Source of the DNA: an uncultured Desulfosoma sp.
GTDB taxonomy: Bacteria; Desulfobacterota; Syntrophobacteria; Syntrophobacterales; DSM-9756
Reading direction: 5' to 3'
Length of the DNA: 64,000 nt
Assembly (NCBI GenBank): GCA_937960435.1
Contig: CALGPN010000003.1
Coordinates: 1 to 64,000 of the forward strand
Of the stretch, positions 1 through 8,981 are shown in pieces. The notes under the pieces were generated by a model. The model did not search any database. It saw only the letters and a program-made list of their open reading frames with translations, and had not been told where the DNA came from. A program made the translations under genes and the position numbers. Within the stretch, counting starts at the first letter, position 1, and each line of letters starts with the position of its first letter.

Positions 1-585
1 ATGTTCTTCGGCAAGGATTCAGGCCTCGAAGCCAAGGAACCTCCGTCCAACATGATCTGGGCCATGACGCTGGCGGCATTTCTGTGTATCGCCATCGGGT
101 GCTATCCGAAGCCGCTGTATGATCTCTTGCCGTTCCCGGTGGATTTTGACCCTTATACCGGGGACCACGTGACCAGCGCTCTGGGGATCCTGCTCTTTAC
201 CGGGCTTGGATTCTTCATGCTGCTAAAGAAGCTGGACCCCGAGCCGACCATCAGTATCGACACGGACTGGTTCTACCGAAAAGGAAGCCGTGTCTTCATG
301 TGGGTGGCGAGCAAGCCGGTGGCCACGACGGACACTTACGTCGGGGATATCTGGAAGGTGTGGTTTTCCCGATTCACCCTTTTCTTCTCGGACATTCTGG
401 CGCGCATCATGGATGTTCGGGGGATTGACGGCGCGGTCAACGGAATCGCCGACTTCTTCCTGGCGGTTTCACGCCTGGCGCGCATGACGGCGACGGGCCT
501 TGTGCGGCATTACGCGGCGACGATGCTGATCGGCGGCATCGTCATCCTGGGCTACTACCTCTTCGCGACTTTGATGAGTCTATGA
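1..585 (+). CDS. nuoL: NuoL/Mrp-type antiporter-like membrane subunit, C-terminal part (gene starts upstream of the window)
   Basis: Only the last 194 residues lie in the window. The frame is open from base 1, so the first Met seen is probably internal. There is a hydrophobic stretch near residues 20-40, a second near 60-78, a long amphipathic part, and a last membrane helix at about 172-192. This fits the lateral-helix end of NuoL-type ion-translocating subunits of complex I. The stop overlaps the nuoM start (ATGA), so the two are translationally coupled. In the family this subunit carries one antiporter-like ion channel. NuoL is favoured over MrpA/MnhD because nuoM and nuoN follow. Confidence 0.8.
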   Translation: MFFGKDSGLEAKEPPSNMIWAMTLAAFLCIAIGCYPKPLYDLLPFPVDFDPYTGDHVTSALGILLFTGLGFFMLLKKLDPEPTISIDTDWFYRKGSRVFMWVASKPVATTDTYVGDIWKVWFSRFTLFFSDILARIMDVRGIDGAVNGIADFFLAVSRLARMTATGLVRHYAATMLIGGIVILGYYLFATLMSL

Positions 586-2171
586 TGAATGCGGCGAATT
601 TTCCCATCCTGTCGGTGACCACGTTTCTGCCCTTGGCGGGCGTTGCGTTGATCTGCCTCATTCCGAGCCGGCATCGGAAGGCGATCCAATGGACGGCCTT
701 CCTGACGACCGTGGTGACCTTTCTGGTCTCGCTGCAGTTGTACTTCCGGTTCGACTTAACTACGTGGGAGATGCAGTTCGTTGAGGATGCGTCGTGGATT
801 CCGCAGTTTGCCATCCGTTATCAGATGGGCATCGACGGAATCAGCCTGTTGCTGGTTTTGCTCACAACGTTCCTGTCCGCCGTGTCGGTTCTTTCCACCT
901 GGTCGGCGGTCACCGAAAGGGTGAAGGCCTACATGGCGTCCCTGTTGCTGCTGGAAACGGGGATGATCGGCGTCTTTTGCGCCCTGGACTTCATCCTGTT
1001 CTACGTGTTCTGGGAAGTCATGTTGATTCCCATGTACTTCATCATCGGGATCTGGGGAGGGCCCCGTCGCATTTACGCGGCCGTGAAGTTCTTCATTTAC
1101 ACCATGAGCGGCAGCGTGCTCATGCTGGTGGCCATTCTCGTACTCTATTTCATGTACCACGAGGCGACCGGGACGTATAGCTTCTACATTCTCGATTACC
1201 ACAAGCTGGGGTTGCCGGCCAACGTGCAGATCTGGCTGTTCCTGGCCTTTGCCGTGGCGTTTGCCATCAAAGTTCCCATGTTCCCGTTCCACACTTGGCT
1301 TCCGGATGCGCACGTGGAAGCGCCGACGGCCGGGAGCGTCATTCTTGCGGGCGTCCTTCTGAAGATGGGGACATACGGCTTCTTGCGGTTTTGCCTGCCG
1401 ATCTTTCCTCAGGCCAGTGTGGTCTTCGTCCCGCTGATTCTCGCGCTGTCCTTGATCGGGATCATCTACGGGGCGTTGGTGTCGCTGGCGCAGGACGACG
1501 TGAAAAAGCTTGTGGCGTATTCTAGTGTGAGTCACTTGGGATACTGCATGTTGGGCATGTTTGCTCTGAACGTGGATGGGATCAAGGGGAGCCTCATCCA
1601 GATGATCAATCACGGGCTGAGCACGGGCGCTCTGTTCTTGATTGTTGGTATCCTCTATGAGCGACGCCATACGCGACTCATTTCGGAATACGGCGGGCTG
1701 ATGAAAGTCATGCCGATTTTTGCTTTCCTCTTTCTGCTCGTCGCCTTCTCCTCCATGGGAGTGCCGGGGACCAACGGGTTTGTCGGCGAATTGTTGATCC
1801 TCATCGGGGCTTTTCAGGCGTCGTTGAAGTTCGGGCTGGCGGCGACGATCGGGCTGATCCTTGGGGCGGTTTACCTCCTGTGGACCGTAAAACGTGTCAC
1901 CTACGGGCCGATCACCAAGCCGGAAAACGAGGTGTTGAAGGACATGACCGTCCGCGAATACGCCTACATGCTACCGGTTTTGGTGTTCATTTTCTGGATC
2001 GGACTCTATCCGAAGCCTTTTCTCAGAACCATGGATGCGTCGGTGGCGCATTTGTTGGAATCCGTGCACGCGAAACAAGCGGCGCAGGTTTTGGAGCAGA
2101 AGCCGGCGTGGTTTCAGAATCTTCTTGCGAAAGCCGATATTCAACAGCTGACGAAGGGCCAAGGGCGGTAG
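582..2171 (+). CDS. nuoM: NADH-quinone oxidoreductase subunit M
   Basis: The 529-residue polytopic protein has the NuoM/Mrp antiporter-like fold, with about 14 hydrophobic segments. The family hallmarks are visible: the [16 protein letters not shown] stretch around residues 147-162, with the conserved membrane Glu, and later [19 protein letters not shown] near 230. The length is usual for NuoM. It is one of the proton-pumping subunits of respiratory complex I in the cytoplasmic membrane. It starts inside the stop of the preceding nuoL-like gene and is followed 3 bases after its stop by nuoN. Confidence 0.95.
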   Translation: MMNAANFPILSVTTFLPLAGVALICLIPSRHRKAIQWTAFLTTVVTFLVSLQLYFRFDLTTWEMQFVEDASWIPQFAIRYQMGIDGISLLLVLLTTFLSAVSVLSTWSAVTERVKAYMASLLLLETGMIGVFCALDFILFYVFWEVMLIPMYFIIGIWGGPRRIYAAVKFFIYTMSGSVLMLVAILVLYFMYHEATGTYSFYILDYHKLGLPANVQIWLFLAFAVAFAIKVPMFPFHTWLPDAHVEAPTAGSVILAGVLLKMGTYGFLRFCLPIFPQASVVFVPLILALSLIGIIYGALVSLAQDDVKKLVAYSSVSHLGYCMLGMFALNVDGIKGSLIQMINHGLSTGALFLIVGILYERRHTRLISEYGGLMKVMPIFAFLFLLVAFSSMGVPGTNGFVGELLILIGAFQASLKFGLAATIGLILGAVYLLWTVKRVTYGPITKPENEVLKDMTVREYAYMLPVLVFIFWIGLYPKPFLRTMDASVAHLLESVHAKQAAQVLEQKPAWFQNLLAKADIQQLTKGQGR

Positions 2172-2174
2172 CTT

Positions 2175-3650
2175 ATGGAACAGGTGATGAGCAGCATCAG
2201 TCTGAGCGCGATTGCTCCGGAGTTGGTTCTGGTCGCTTGCGGATTGATCGTCTTAATGATTCAAGCTGTGTTCGGAAGCCGGTTTCGGGACTCTTTCGCC
2301 TACGTAAGCTTGCTGGGGATTGGGGGGGCGGCGTTTTTGGTCTTGACGAGCCCGGGGGCCTTCGAGTCCAAAATTGTGGAATATTCTTTTTGCGACATGT
2401 GGGTCGTGGACAATTTCTCTCGTTTTTTTAAGCTCATTTTCCTCATCGGGACCGGGCTGACTCTGTTGATCTCGCTGCGATATCTGGACAACGAGGCCAT
2501 GCAGCACAGCGAGTATTACGCCCTGATGCTCCTGTGCACCGTGGGGATGATGGTCATGGCCAGTGCGGCCGAATTGATCACCATTTTTTTGGGCGTAGAG
2601 CTCATGTCCATTTCTTTGTACGCCTTGGCGGGTTACACGCGGTCGCGGATGATGTCCAACGAAGCGGCAATTAAATATTTTATTCTCGGCTCGTTTGCTT
2701 CTGGCTTCCTTATTTACGGGATTGCCTTGATCTATGGAACGACCGGGACGTCCCAGATTCCTGCCATCGCCCGCTACCTTGCCCAGGCGGGAGCCGGGGC
2801 TGCCGTGCTGGTCATGGGCATGGCGCTCTTGATCATCGGGTTCGGCTTTAAAACGGCATCGGTGCCCTTCCATATGTGGGCGCCGGATGTCTATGAAGGG
2901 GCCCCGGCCCCGGTCACGGGCTTCATGTCGGCCGGTCCCAAGGCGGCAGCCTTTGCAGCGTTTGTGAGGATCTTCATGGAAGCGCTACCAACGCTGCAAA
3001 CGGATTGGATCATGGTGATTTGGCTCATTGCGGTACTCACCATGACGGTGGGCAACATCATCGCCCTTGTGCAGGAAAATATCAAAAGGATGCTGGCCTA
3101 TTCCAGCATCGCCCATGCGGGATACGTGCTCGTCGCCTTTCTGGCCGCCGGGGAACTGGGGCTGACGAGCATTCTCTATTACATGCTCGCCTACACGTTC
3201 ATGAACATCGGCGCCTTCGCAGTGATCACGATGCTTGCTGGTGCGGGGGAAACGCGGGTGAAGGTGGAAGACTATCGCGGCGTCGGATATAAACACCCCG
3301 TGGCGGCCTTGGCCATGAGCCTCTTTCTGTTTTCGCTGGCGGGGATTCCCCCGACGGGCGGCTTCATGGGGAAGTTCTACATTTTTTCGGCGGCCGTCAA
3401 ACAAGGTTACATCTGGCTGGCGATCATCGGTGTCCTCAACAGCGTTGTCTCAGTGTATTATTACCTTCGCGTGACGGTGGCCATGTATATGCAGGCGCCT
3501 GAAAAGGATGAGGACGTCCCGGCCGCGTCTGCGTTGTCTCCCGCGTTGGTCGTTGCGATCTTCATATCGGCCTACGGGGTTTTGTCCTTGGGCCTCTTCC
3601 CGTCAACCTATGTGGCCATGGTCAAAGAGTCCTTCCTGTCCTTCCTCTAG
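2175..3650 (+). CDS. nuoN: NADH-quinone oxidoreductase subunit N
   Basis: The 491-residue multi-spanning protein has NuoN signatures, including GVELMSISLYALAGY near residue 140 and the FKTASVPFHMWAPDVYEGAP region near 235. It is the third antiporter-like subunit of the complex I membrane arm. Gene order L-M-N is the usual 3' end of a nuo operon. A 100-base gap separates it from a formate dehydrogenase gene on the same strand, so co-transcription is likely. Confidence 0.95.
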   Translation: MEQVMSSISLSAIAPELVLVACGLIVLMIQAVFGSRFRDSFAYVSLLGIGGAAFLVLTSPGAFESKIVEYSFCDMWVVDNFSRFFKLIFLIGTGLTLLISLRYLDNEAMQHSEYYALMLLCTVGMMVMASAAELITIFLGVELMSISLYALAGYTRSRMMSNEAAIKYFILGSFASGFLIYGIALIYGTTGTSQIPAIARYLAQAGAGAAVLVMGMALLIIGFGFKTASVPFHMWAPDVYEGAPAPVTGFMSAGPKAAAFAAFVRIFMEALPTLQTDWIMVIWLIAVLTMTVGNIIALVQENIKRMLAYSSIAHAGYVLVAFLAAGELGLTSILYYMLAYTFMNIGAFAVITMLAGAGETRVKVEDYRGVGYKHPVAALAMSLFLFSLAGIPPTGGFMGKFYIFSAAVKQGYIWLAIIGVLNSVVSVYYYLRVTVAMYMQAPEKDEDVPAASALSPALVVAIFISAYGVLSLGLFPSTYVAMVKESFLSFL

Positions 3651-3750
3651 GCTTGCGGACCAGGGGGTTTCCCGGAGGGGTGAACCTGGTTATCCTCGTG
3701 AAGATTGGCTTGGAGAAGAGGGAAAACAGTCGGTGAAAAGAGAGAATACC

Positions 3751-6423
3751 ATGAGTGCGGTAAAACTGACGATAGATGGGCAGGACGTTGCCGTTGAGGC
3801 GGGGCGATCCATCCTGGATGCGGCGAAGGCGGCGGGGATCCGCATCCCGACTTTATGCTACCACGAACGGCTCAACCCGATAGGATCGTGCAATCTGTGC
3901 GTCGTGGAAGTCAACGGCAAGAGCACACCGGTGCATGCGTGCAAGACGCCCGCTGAGGAGGGCATGCTGGTGACGACCGACTCGGAGATGCTTCGAGGGA
4001 TGCGTCGCAAGGCCATGCAGCGTCTTTTGGTACACCATCCCTTGGATTGCCCCATTTGCGACAAGGCCGGGGATTGCCGGCTGCAGGATTTGGTCGTCGA
4101 GCTGGGTGTGACGGCCGAGGCTTATGAGGAGCCCAAAGAGCGGACGGAGGCCGTCTACGCCACGCCTCTGATCAAGTACTGGCGTGACCGATGCGTCCAG
4201 TGCCGACGGTGCGAATCGGCGTGTCGGGAAATCAAGGGGCAGGGGGCCATCGAATTCGTGGAAGTGAACGGCTCCCTGGAAATGAAGGTCACGCCGGAAC
4301 GATGCGTCTCCTGTGGAGAGTGTCTGCAGGTTTGTCCCACGGGGGCTCTGACGGAAAACTTGAGCCCCATGAAGGCGCGTGTGTTCACGGTGAAGAAGGT
4401 TCCGACCACGTGCACCTATTGCGGGTGTGGATGCCAGGTCGAGCTGAGTGTTGTGGATAATCGGATTGTGGCGGTGAACGGGGTCTACGACCCCACGATT
4501 AATGAAGCTAGTTTGTGTGTGAAGGGCCGATTCGGCTACGAATTCGTTTCCAGCGAGGAGCGGCTCAAGAAGCCTTTGATCCGGCGGGGGGACGGTTTCG
4601 TAGAGGCAAGCTGGGACGAAGCTCTGGATTACGTCGCCAAGAATCTCGGAAAAATCAAAGCCGAGCATGGGCCGGATGCCATCGGCGGGTTCGCCTCGGC
4701 GCGGTGCACAAACGAGGAGAATTACCTCTTCCAAAAATTTATGCGCGCGGTGATCGGCACAAACAATGTCGACCACTGCGCCCGTCTCTGACACAGCTCC
4801 ACGGTGGCAGGTCTTGCCGCCACGTTTGGAAGCGGTGCCATGACGAACCCCTTCAAGGATGTGCTGCATTCAGGTGTCATCCTTCTGACCGGGACCAACA
4901 CCACGGCGAACCATCCCATCATTGCCAACTATATTCACGAGGCGGTGACGAAGCGCGGGGCCAAGCTGATCGTCATCGATCCGCGGCGGATCAAGCTTGT
5001 GGACATCGCCGCCATGTGGCTCCAGCCTGCTGTGGGCACGGATGTCGCCTGGATTAACGGGTTGATGCACGTCATCATCAAGGAAAACCTTTACAACAAG
5101 GCGTATGTGGAGGAGCGCACGGAGGGCTTTGAGGAACTCAAAGCCTGTGTGGAAAAATACACGCCGAAACATGTGGCGAAGATCACCGGCCTTCGAGAAA
5201 AAGACATCATCGCGGCGGCGCGGCTCTTCGCGACCTCGGGACCGGGATCCATTATCTACGCCATGGGCATCACCCAGCACATATCGGGGACCGACAATGT
5301 CAAGTGCCTGGCTGCCCTGTCTATGCTGTGCGGGTATGTGGGGGTTCCCGGTGGCGGCGTAAACCCCTTGCGCGGCCAAAACAACGTCCAGGGCGCTTGC
5401 GATATGGGCGGGTTGCCCAACGTCTATTCGGGTTACCAGGTGGTCACGTCCGATGAGATCCGACAGAAATTCGAGAAGGCATGGAATGTTGCCAAGCTCC
5501 CGGACAAAGTGGGCTTGACGGTAACGGAAATGGGAAATGCTGCCGGCAAGTCCATCAAGGCCCTCTATATTATGGGGGAAAATCCCCTTCTCAGTGATGC
5601 AGACTTGAACCATGCGGAAAAAGCGTTGGCGTCTTTGGATTTCCTCGTCGTCCAGGATATTTTCATGACGGAAACGGCCAAATTGGCCCGTGTGGTTTTG
5701 CCGAGCGCCTGCTTTGCAGAAAAAGAAGGGACCTTTACGAACACGGAACGAAAGGTATTGCGGGTCCGGCAAGCCTTGGAACCCCCCGGGGAAGCGAAAG
5801 CGGACTGGTGGATCACGGCCGAAATCGCCAATCGCATGGGCTACCCCATGAATTATGACGGCCCTGAAGCCATCATGAAGGAAATCAACGCGCTGACGCC
5901 GAGTTACGGGGGGATCACCTACGAGCGGCTGGAAAAAGGCGGGCTTGTGTGGCCGTGTCCTACTCCGGACCACCCGGGGACGCCCATCCTCCACGTGGGG
6001 CGGTTCACCCGGGGCAAGGGGGCGTTTTTTGCCATCGAATACCGGCCGCCGGCGGAACCGACGGATGCGGAGTACCCGTTTGTGCTCACCACAGGCCGGG
6101 TGCATTACCATTACCACACGGGAACCATGACCCGAAAAGGGACCGCTCTGAACCGGCTGTATCCCGAGCCTCTCGTGGAAATCAATGCTCAGGATGCGAA
6201 GAAACTCAAGGTGGCCGACGGGGAGTATGTGCGCATCTCGTCGCGGCGAGGCACCATCACGATCAAGGCCATGGTGTCGGAGATTACAGCCCGGGGAGTG
6301 GTGTTCGTGCCTTTCCACTTTTACGAAGCGGCAGCCAACAAACTCACCATCAATGCCTTGGATCCCATTTCCAAGATTCCCGAATACAAGGTCTGTGCGG
6401 TCAAGGTGGAAAAGGCTGCCTGA
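3751..6423 (+). CDS. fdhA: Selenocysteine-containing formate dehydrogenase alpha subunit with NuoG-like Fe-S N-terminus
   Basis: One 890-residue protein runs through an in-frame TGA at 4789-4791, read as selenocysteine (residue 347) in the context HCARL-Sec-HSST, the classic formate dehydrogenase active site. Visible cofactor ligands are: [2Fe-2S] Cys36/47/50/64; His96-Cys100/103/109; two ferredoxin clusters, Cys148/151/154/158 and 185/188/191/195; and the molybdopterin-domain cluster Cys221/224/228. The catalytic and C-terminal dinucleotide-binding domains follow. The family oxidises formate to CO2 (reversibly) using Mo or W bis-MGD. The N-terminal Fe-S module resembles NuoG and HydA, typical of cytosolic NAD- or ferredoxin-linked enzymes. 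I chose ATG 3751 because the [2Fe-2S] fold begins at once. Further upstream frame is open but does not look coding. Confidence 0.95.
4789..4824 (+). promoter_or_regulatory. Selenocysteine UGA codon and bacterial SECIS hairpin
   Basis: The UGA is followed by a clean hairpin: stem GGTGGCA (4803-4809) pairs with TGCCGCC (4815-4821), with one G-U pair, around the five-base loop GGTCT. The GGUCU apical loop, and its distance just downstream of UGA, match the SelB-binding SECIS of E. coli fdhF and fdnG as I know them. The reading frame continues unbroken for another 544 codons after the UGA. Confidence 0.93.
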
Positions 6424-6968
6424 CGCTTCCCACCCCGATTCTGGGTCCGTTTTCCTGACTCGGTGCCCTCTCGCTTTTGACAAGGTGAGGGCCACCGAGC
6501 GGCAGGCGGGCAAAAAACCCTGCCACTCACGCTCCTTCGTTCGATCCTATGGTCCCTCACGGCGGCGAGCTCGACCGTGTGGTCCTTAGCATGAGCGGAT
6601 GACGAACCTTTGCGGCCGCCACGACGCCGACCGGCCTACGAGCGCCGCTGAGGCCGGTTCGGCCCATAAGTCATGGAATCTCGGACGGGACGGCAAGGAT
6701 GTGAAGCGGGCAAGGGCGGCTCGGACGGGAAGTCTCGAAGCGGATGCTTCATGGAAGAGCAGAACCGACCCGCTTCTTTTCGTATCTCCGAGCCAACGGA
6801 AGGGCGTGCTGCGCACATTTCGGCACCGCCGGCTCACCGGCTGCAGGGGAATCCCTTGACATGCTCTGCGCTGCAGCGGGGGCTGTTGCTGCGAGGCAAG
6901 CGCCGCGCCGTTACAGGCTCTAGTGCTGTCGTTTTTCGGGATTTGTTGCCCAGGTGTTGTCCTGGATA
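6424..6968. other. Gene-free stretch between fdhA and the tRNA-Thr terminator
   Basis: I found no convincing gene here. Short open frames on both strands read as low-complexity Arg/Ser/Pro-rich translations without family resemblance. One modest inverted repeat (ACCGGCC ... GGCCGGT, near 6630-6660) is present. There is no clear intrinsic terminator for fdhA and no match to tmRNA, RNase P RNA or SRP RNA hallmarks that I could recognise. Confidence 0.5.
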
Positions 6969-7002
6969 CGAAAAAGGGGTCGCGAATTTATCGCAACCCC
7001 TT
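6969..7002 (-). terminator. Intrinsic terminator of tRNA-Thr
   Basis: A 12-bp stem with one C-A mismatch and the five-base loop ATTTA occupies 6974-7002. Read leftward it is followed by five T residues. It lies 8 bases past the tRNA CCA end, so it fits termination of the tRNA transcript. Confidence 0.85.
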
Positions 7003-7010
7003 GATTTTCC

Positions 7011-7085
7011 TGGAGCCGGCGATGGGATTCGAACCCGCGACCTGCTGATTACGAATCAGCTGCTCTACCGCTGAGCTACGCCGGC
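7011..7085 (-). tRNA. tRNA-Thr (anticodon CGT)
   Basis: The complement strand folds as a full cloverleaf. The acceptor is GCCGGCG/CGCCGGC, the D arm GCTC/GAGC, the anticodon stem GCTGA/TCAGC with loop TTCGTAA (anticodon CGT), and the T loop TTCGAAT. CCA is encoded. The T stem GCGGG/CCCAT contains one C-A mismatch and a terminal G-U, which is unusual for an active tRNA. Confidence 0.95.
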
Positions 7086-7101
7086 CTAGAGAGCGGAAGG
7101 G

Positions 7102-7131
7102 CTTATAGCATGCGGGTTTAAAGACGGTCAA
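7102..7131 (-). promoter_or_regulatory. Sigma70-type promoter of tRNA-Thr
   Basis: On the complement strand a -35 TTGACC (7126-7131) is separated by 18 bases from a -10 TATAAG (7102-7107). This places the start about 10 bases before the tRNA 5' end. The strong match and tight spacing make it convincing. Confidence 0.75.
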
Positions 7132-7196
7132 GGCGAAAACGGTATAACAAAGTCCTAATTTTTTTCGGCGTGTGCCGGGTTATGTGGCGTCGATTG

Positions 7197-7580
7197 TCAG
7201 GTTTTGACCGCAACGCATTTGATTTCGATCTGGGCACCTCGAGGCAGTGCGCCGACCTGGACGACGGCCCGAGCCGGCTTGTGTCCGGCGAACGCTTCTT
7301 CGTAGATGGCGTTGAAGGTGTGAAATTGTGCGAGATCCGTCAAGAAGACGTCAACGGCGGCCACATCCCGCAAGCTGTAGCCCGCCGCTTCCAAGATGGT
7401 TTGGATATTCCGCAGTGCCTGACGCACTTGATCTGGAAAGGCCTCGCCGACCAGTTGGCCTGTTTCGGGGACCAGAGGGATCTGGCCGCTCACGAAAAGC
7501 CACGGCCCCGCCTGCACGGCCTGGCTGTAAGGGCCGATGGCCGCTGGGGCTTTAGGAGTCTCAACCAAATGGAACGCCAT
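7197..7580 (-). CDS. ridA: RidA family reactive intermediate deaminase
   Basis: The 127-residue protein is full length for the RidA/YjgF/UK114 family. It shows the N-terminal APAAIGPYSQAV motif and the C-terminal signature with the catalytic Arg (PARAVVQVGALPRGAQIEIK), where the Arg and the late Glu bind the substrate carboxylate and water. Members hydrolyse reactive enamine/imine intermediates released by PLP enzymes and act in the cytosol as trimers. It stands alone and leftward, with its own predicted promoter, next to tRNA-Thr. Confidence 0.93.
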   Translation of the reverse strand: MAFHLVETPKAPAAIGPYSQAVQAGPWLFVSGQIPLVPETGQLVGEAFPDQVRQALRNIQTILEAAGYSLRDVAAVDVFLTDLAQFHTFNAIYEEAFAGHKPARAVVQVGALPRGAQIEIKCVAVKT

Positions 7581-7629
7581 AGGTTCTTTCCTTTCTCACG
7601 TGGGCCGAGCGTGTTTATCCTCGGCCGAT

Positions 7630-7658
7630 TTTCTAGCACTGGAAAAGACGGTTGCCAA
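7630..7658 (-). promoter_or_regulatory. Predicted ridA promoter
   Basis: The complement strand has TTGGCA (7653-7658), a 17-base spacer and TAGAAA (7630-7635), about 50-60 bases before the ridA start. On the other strand, TTGCCA (7652-7657) and TATAAG (7673-7678) with a 15-base spacer may drive the divergent glycosyltransferase operon. That spacing is short, so it is less certain. Confidence 0.55.
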
Positions 7659-7706
7659 GGCCGTTTAGGGTCTATAAGATGCCGTGAATGAATCTATGGC
7701 GGATGT

Positions 7707-8981
7707 GTGCCCAACACCGGAGTCGGCATCGTCGCGAGCATTGGGACGACCGTGGACGGCGGGGGAAGGGTGGCTTCCATACCCGTAAAAAAAATCCTCA
7801 TGTACAGCCACGACACCTTCGGCCTCGGGCATATCCGTCGCACTCTTGCTATCGCTCGAGCGCTGCGCAAAGTCCCCGCCACCGTCTTGATTCTCACGGG
7901 ATCCCCTCTCGTCGGTCGCTTCAAGATCCCTCGAAGGGTCGATTTTGTCCGTATCCCGGGGATGATCAAAGTGACCAACGAGGAGTATCTGCCTCTTTCC
8001 ATGAAACTCGAGGCCACGGAGGTGCTGGAGATTCGCAAGAGCATCATCCTGGGCACGGCGAAAGCCTTTTGTCCGGATTTCTTCATTGTGGACAAAGCCC
8101 CTCTCGGGCTGAAGCGCGAGGTGGTCGATACGCTCCACTGGCTTCGGGACGGCCATCCCGGCTGCACCACGATTTTGGGGCTGCGCGATATCATGGACGG
8201 GGCGCAAGCGACCATCGAGGAATGGGAAACCAAGGGGATCTATAAGGCGATGGAGGCGCTTTACGACGAGATCTGGGTCTACGGGGTGCAGTCCTTCTAT
8301 GACCCTGTGAAGGAATACCGGATTCCTGAGGAGCTTGTCGGCAAGATCACTTATACGGGCTACATCCCTCGGCAGGTGCCGTCGCCTTCGGATATCCAAG
8401 CCCTACGTCGGGAGTTGGGTGTGGGGGCGGAGGAAAAAGTGGTGCTCATGACCGCGGGAGGCGGTGGTGACGGGTACCCGGTGGTCAACACATTTCTCAA
8501 AGCCTTTGAAGAAAACAGGCCGCCGCCCTTCGTGCGCGTCGTCGTCGTCACGGGGCCGTTCCTTTCGCCGACACGTTACAAGGAAGTGGAAAGGCGGTGC
8601 CAAACCCTGGGCTTTCAGCTTTTCCGTTTCCATCGCTTCATGGAACGGCTCATCGGGGCCTCAGACGTCATCGTCAGCATGGGCGGTTACAATACGGTGT
8701 GCGAAATTATCAGCCAGCGCAAACCCTTCCTTATCATCCCGAGAAGTGTTCCGAGGGAGGAACAACTCATCCGTGCGGAAGTCTTATGCCGTCGGGGTTT
8801 TTGCGAATACCTCCCCCCGGAGCGTTTGAGCGCCGCGGCGGTCTTTCGAAAGGTGTGCGAGCTATTGAAAAACGGAGCGGAGGTGGCATCCAAGGCGGAG
8901 GAATTTCCGTTTACGGCCTTGGACGTCATTCGATCACGAATCGTGGAAAGCAGCAGGGGGGCCCGGGTCCAATGGGCGTGA
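7707..8981 (+). CDS. MurG/GT28-like predicted glycosyltransferase
   Basis: The 424-residue protein resembles the COG4671-type predicted glycosyltransferases with a GT-B fold. An N-terminal Rossmann half begins near residue 28 with the SHDTFGLGHIRRTLAIARAL motif. A C-terminal nucleotide-sugar half contains a Gly-rich TAGGGGDG turn (about residues 250-257) and the SMGGYNTVCE donor-site motif (about 325-334), followed by a QLIRAE region as in MurG-like enzymes. GTG 7707 is the earliest start. GTG 7770 is possible, as conserved sequence starts only after it. It heads a tightly packed operon; its stop overlaps the next start. Acceptor and donor sugars are unknown. Confidence 0.8.
   Translation: MPNTGVGIVASIGTTVDGGGRVASIPVKKILMYSHDTFGLGHIRRTLAIARALRKVPATVLILTGSPLVGRFKIPRRVDFVRIPGMIKVTNEEYLPLSMKLEATEVLEIRKSIILGTAKAFCPDFFIVDKAPLGLKREVVDTLHWLRDGHPGCTTILGLRDIMDGAQATIEEWETKGIYKAMEALYDEIWVYGVQSFYDPVKEYRIPEELVGKITYTGYIPRQVPSPSDIQALRRELGVGAEEKVVLMTAGGGGDGYPVVNTFLKAFEENRPPPFVRVVVVTGPFLSPTRYKEVERRCQTLGFQLFRFHRFMERLIGASDVIVSMGGYNTVCEIISQRKPFLIIPRSVPREEQLIRAEVLCRRGFCEYLPPERLSAAAVFRKVCELLKNGAEVASKAEEFPFTALDVIRSRIVESSRGARVQWA

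Noticed and set aside
4770-4810. Frameshift or nonsense mutation breaking fdhA
   Set aside because: The frame is unchanged across the TGA, the residue is the known Sec site and a SECIS hairpin follows.
6586-6859. Short open frames between fdhA and tRNA-Thr as genes
   Set aside because: No ribosome sites, skewed Arg/Ser composition and overlapping frames on both strands.
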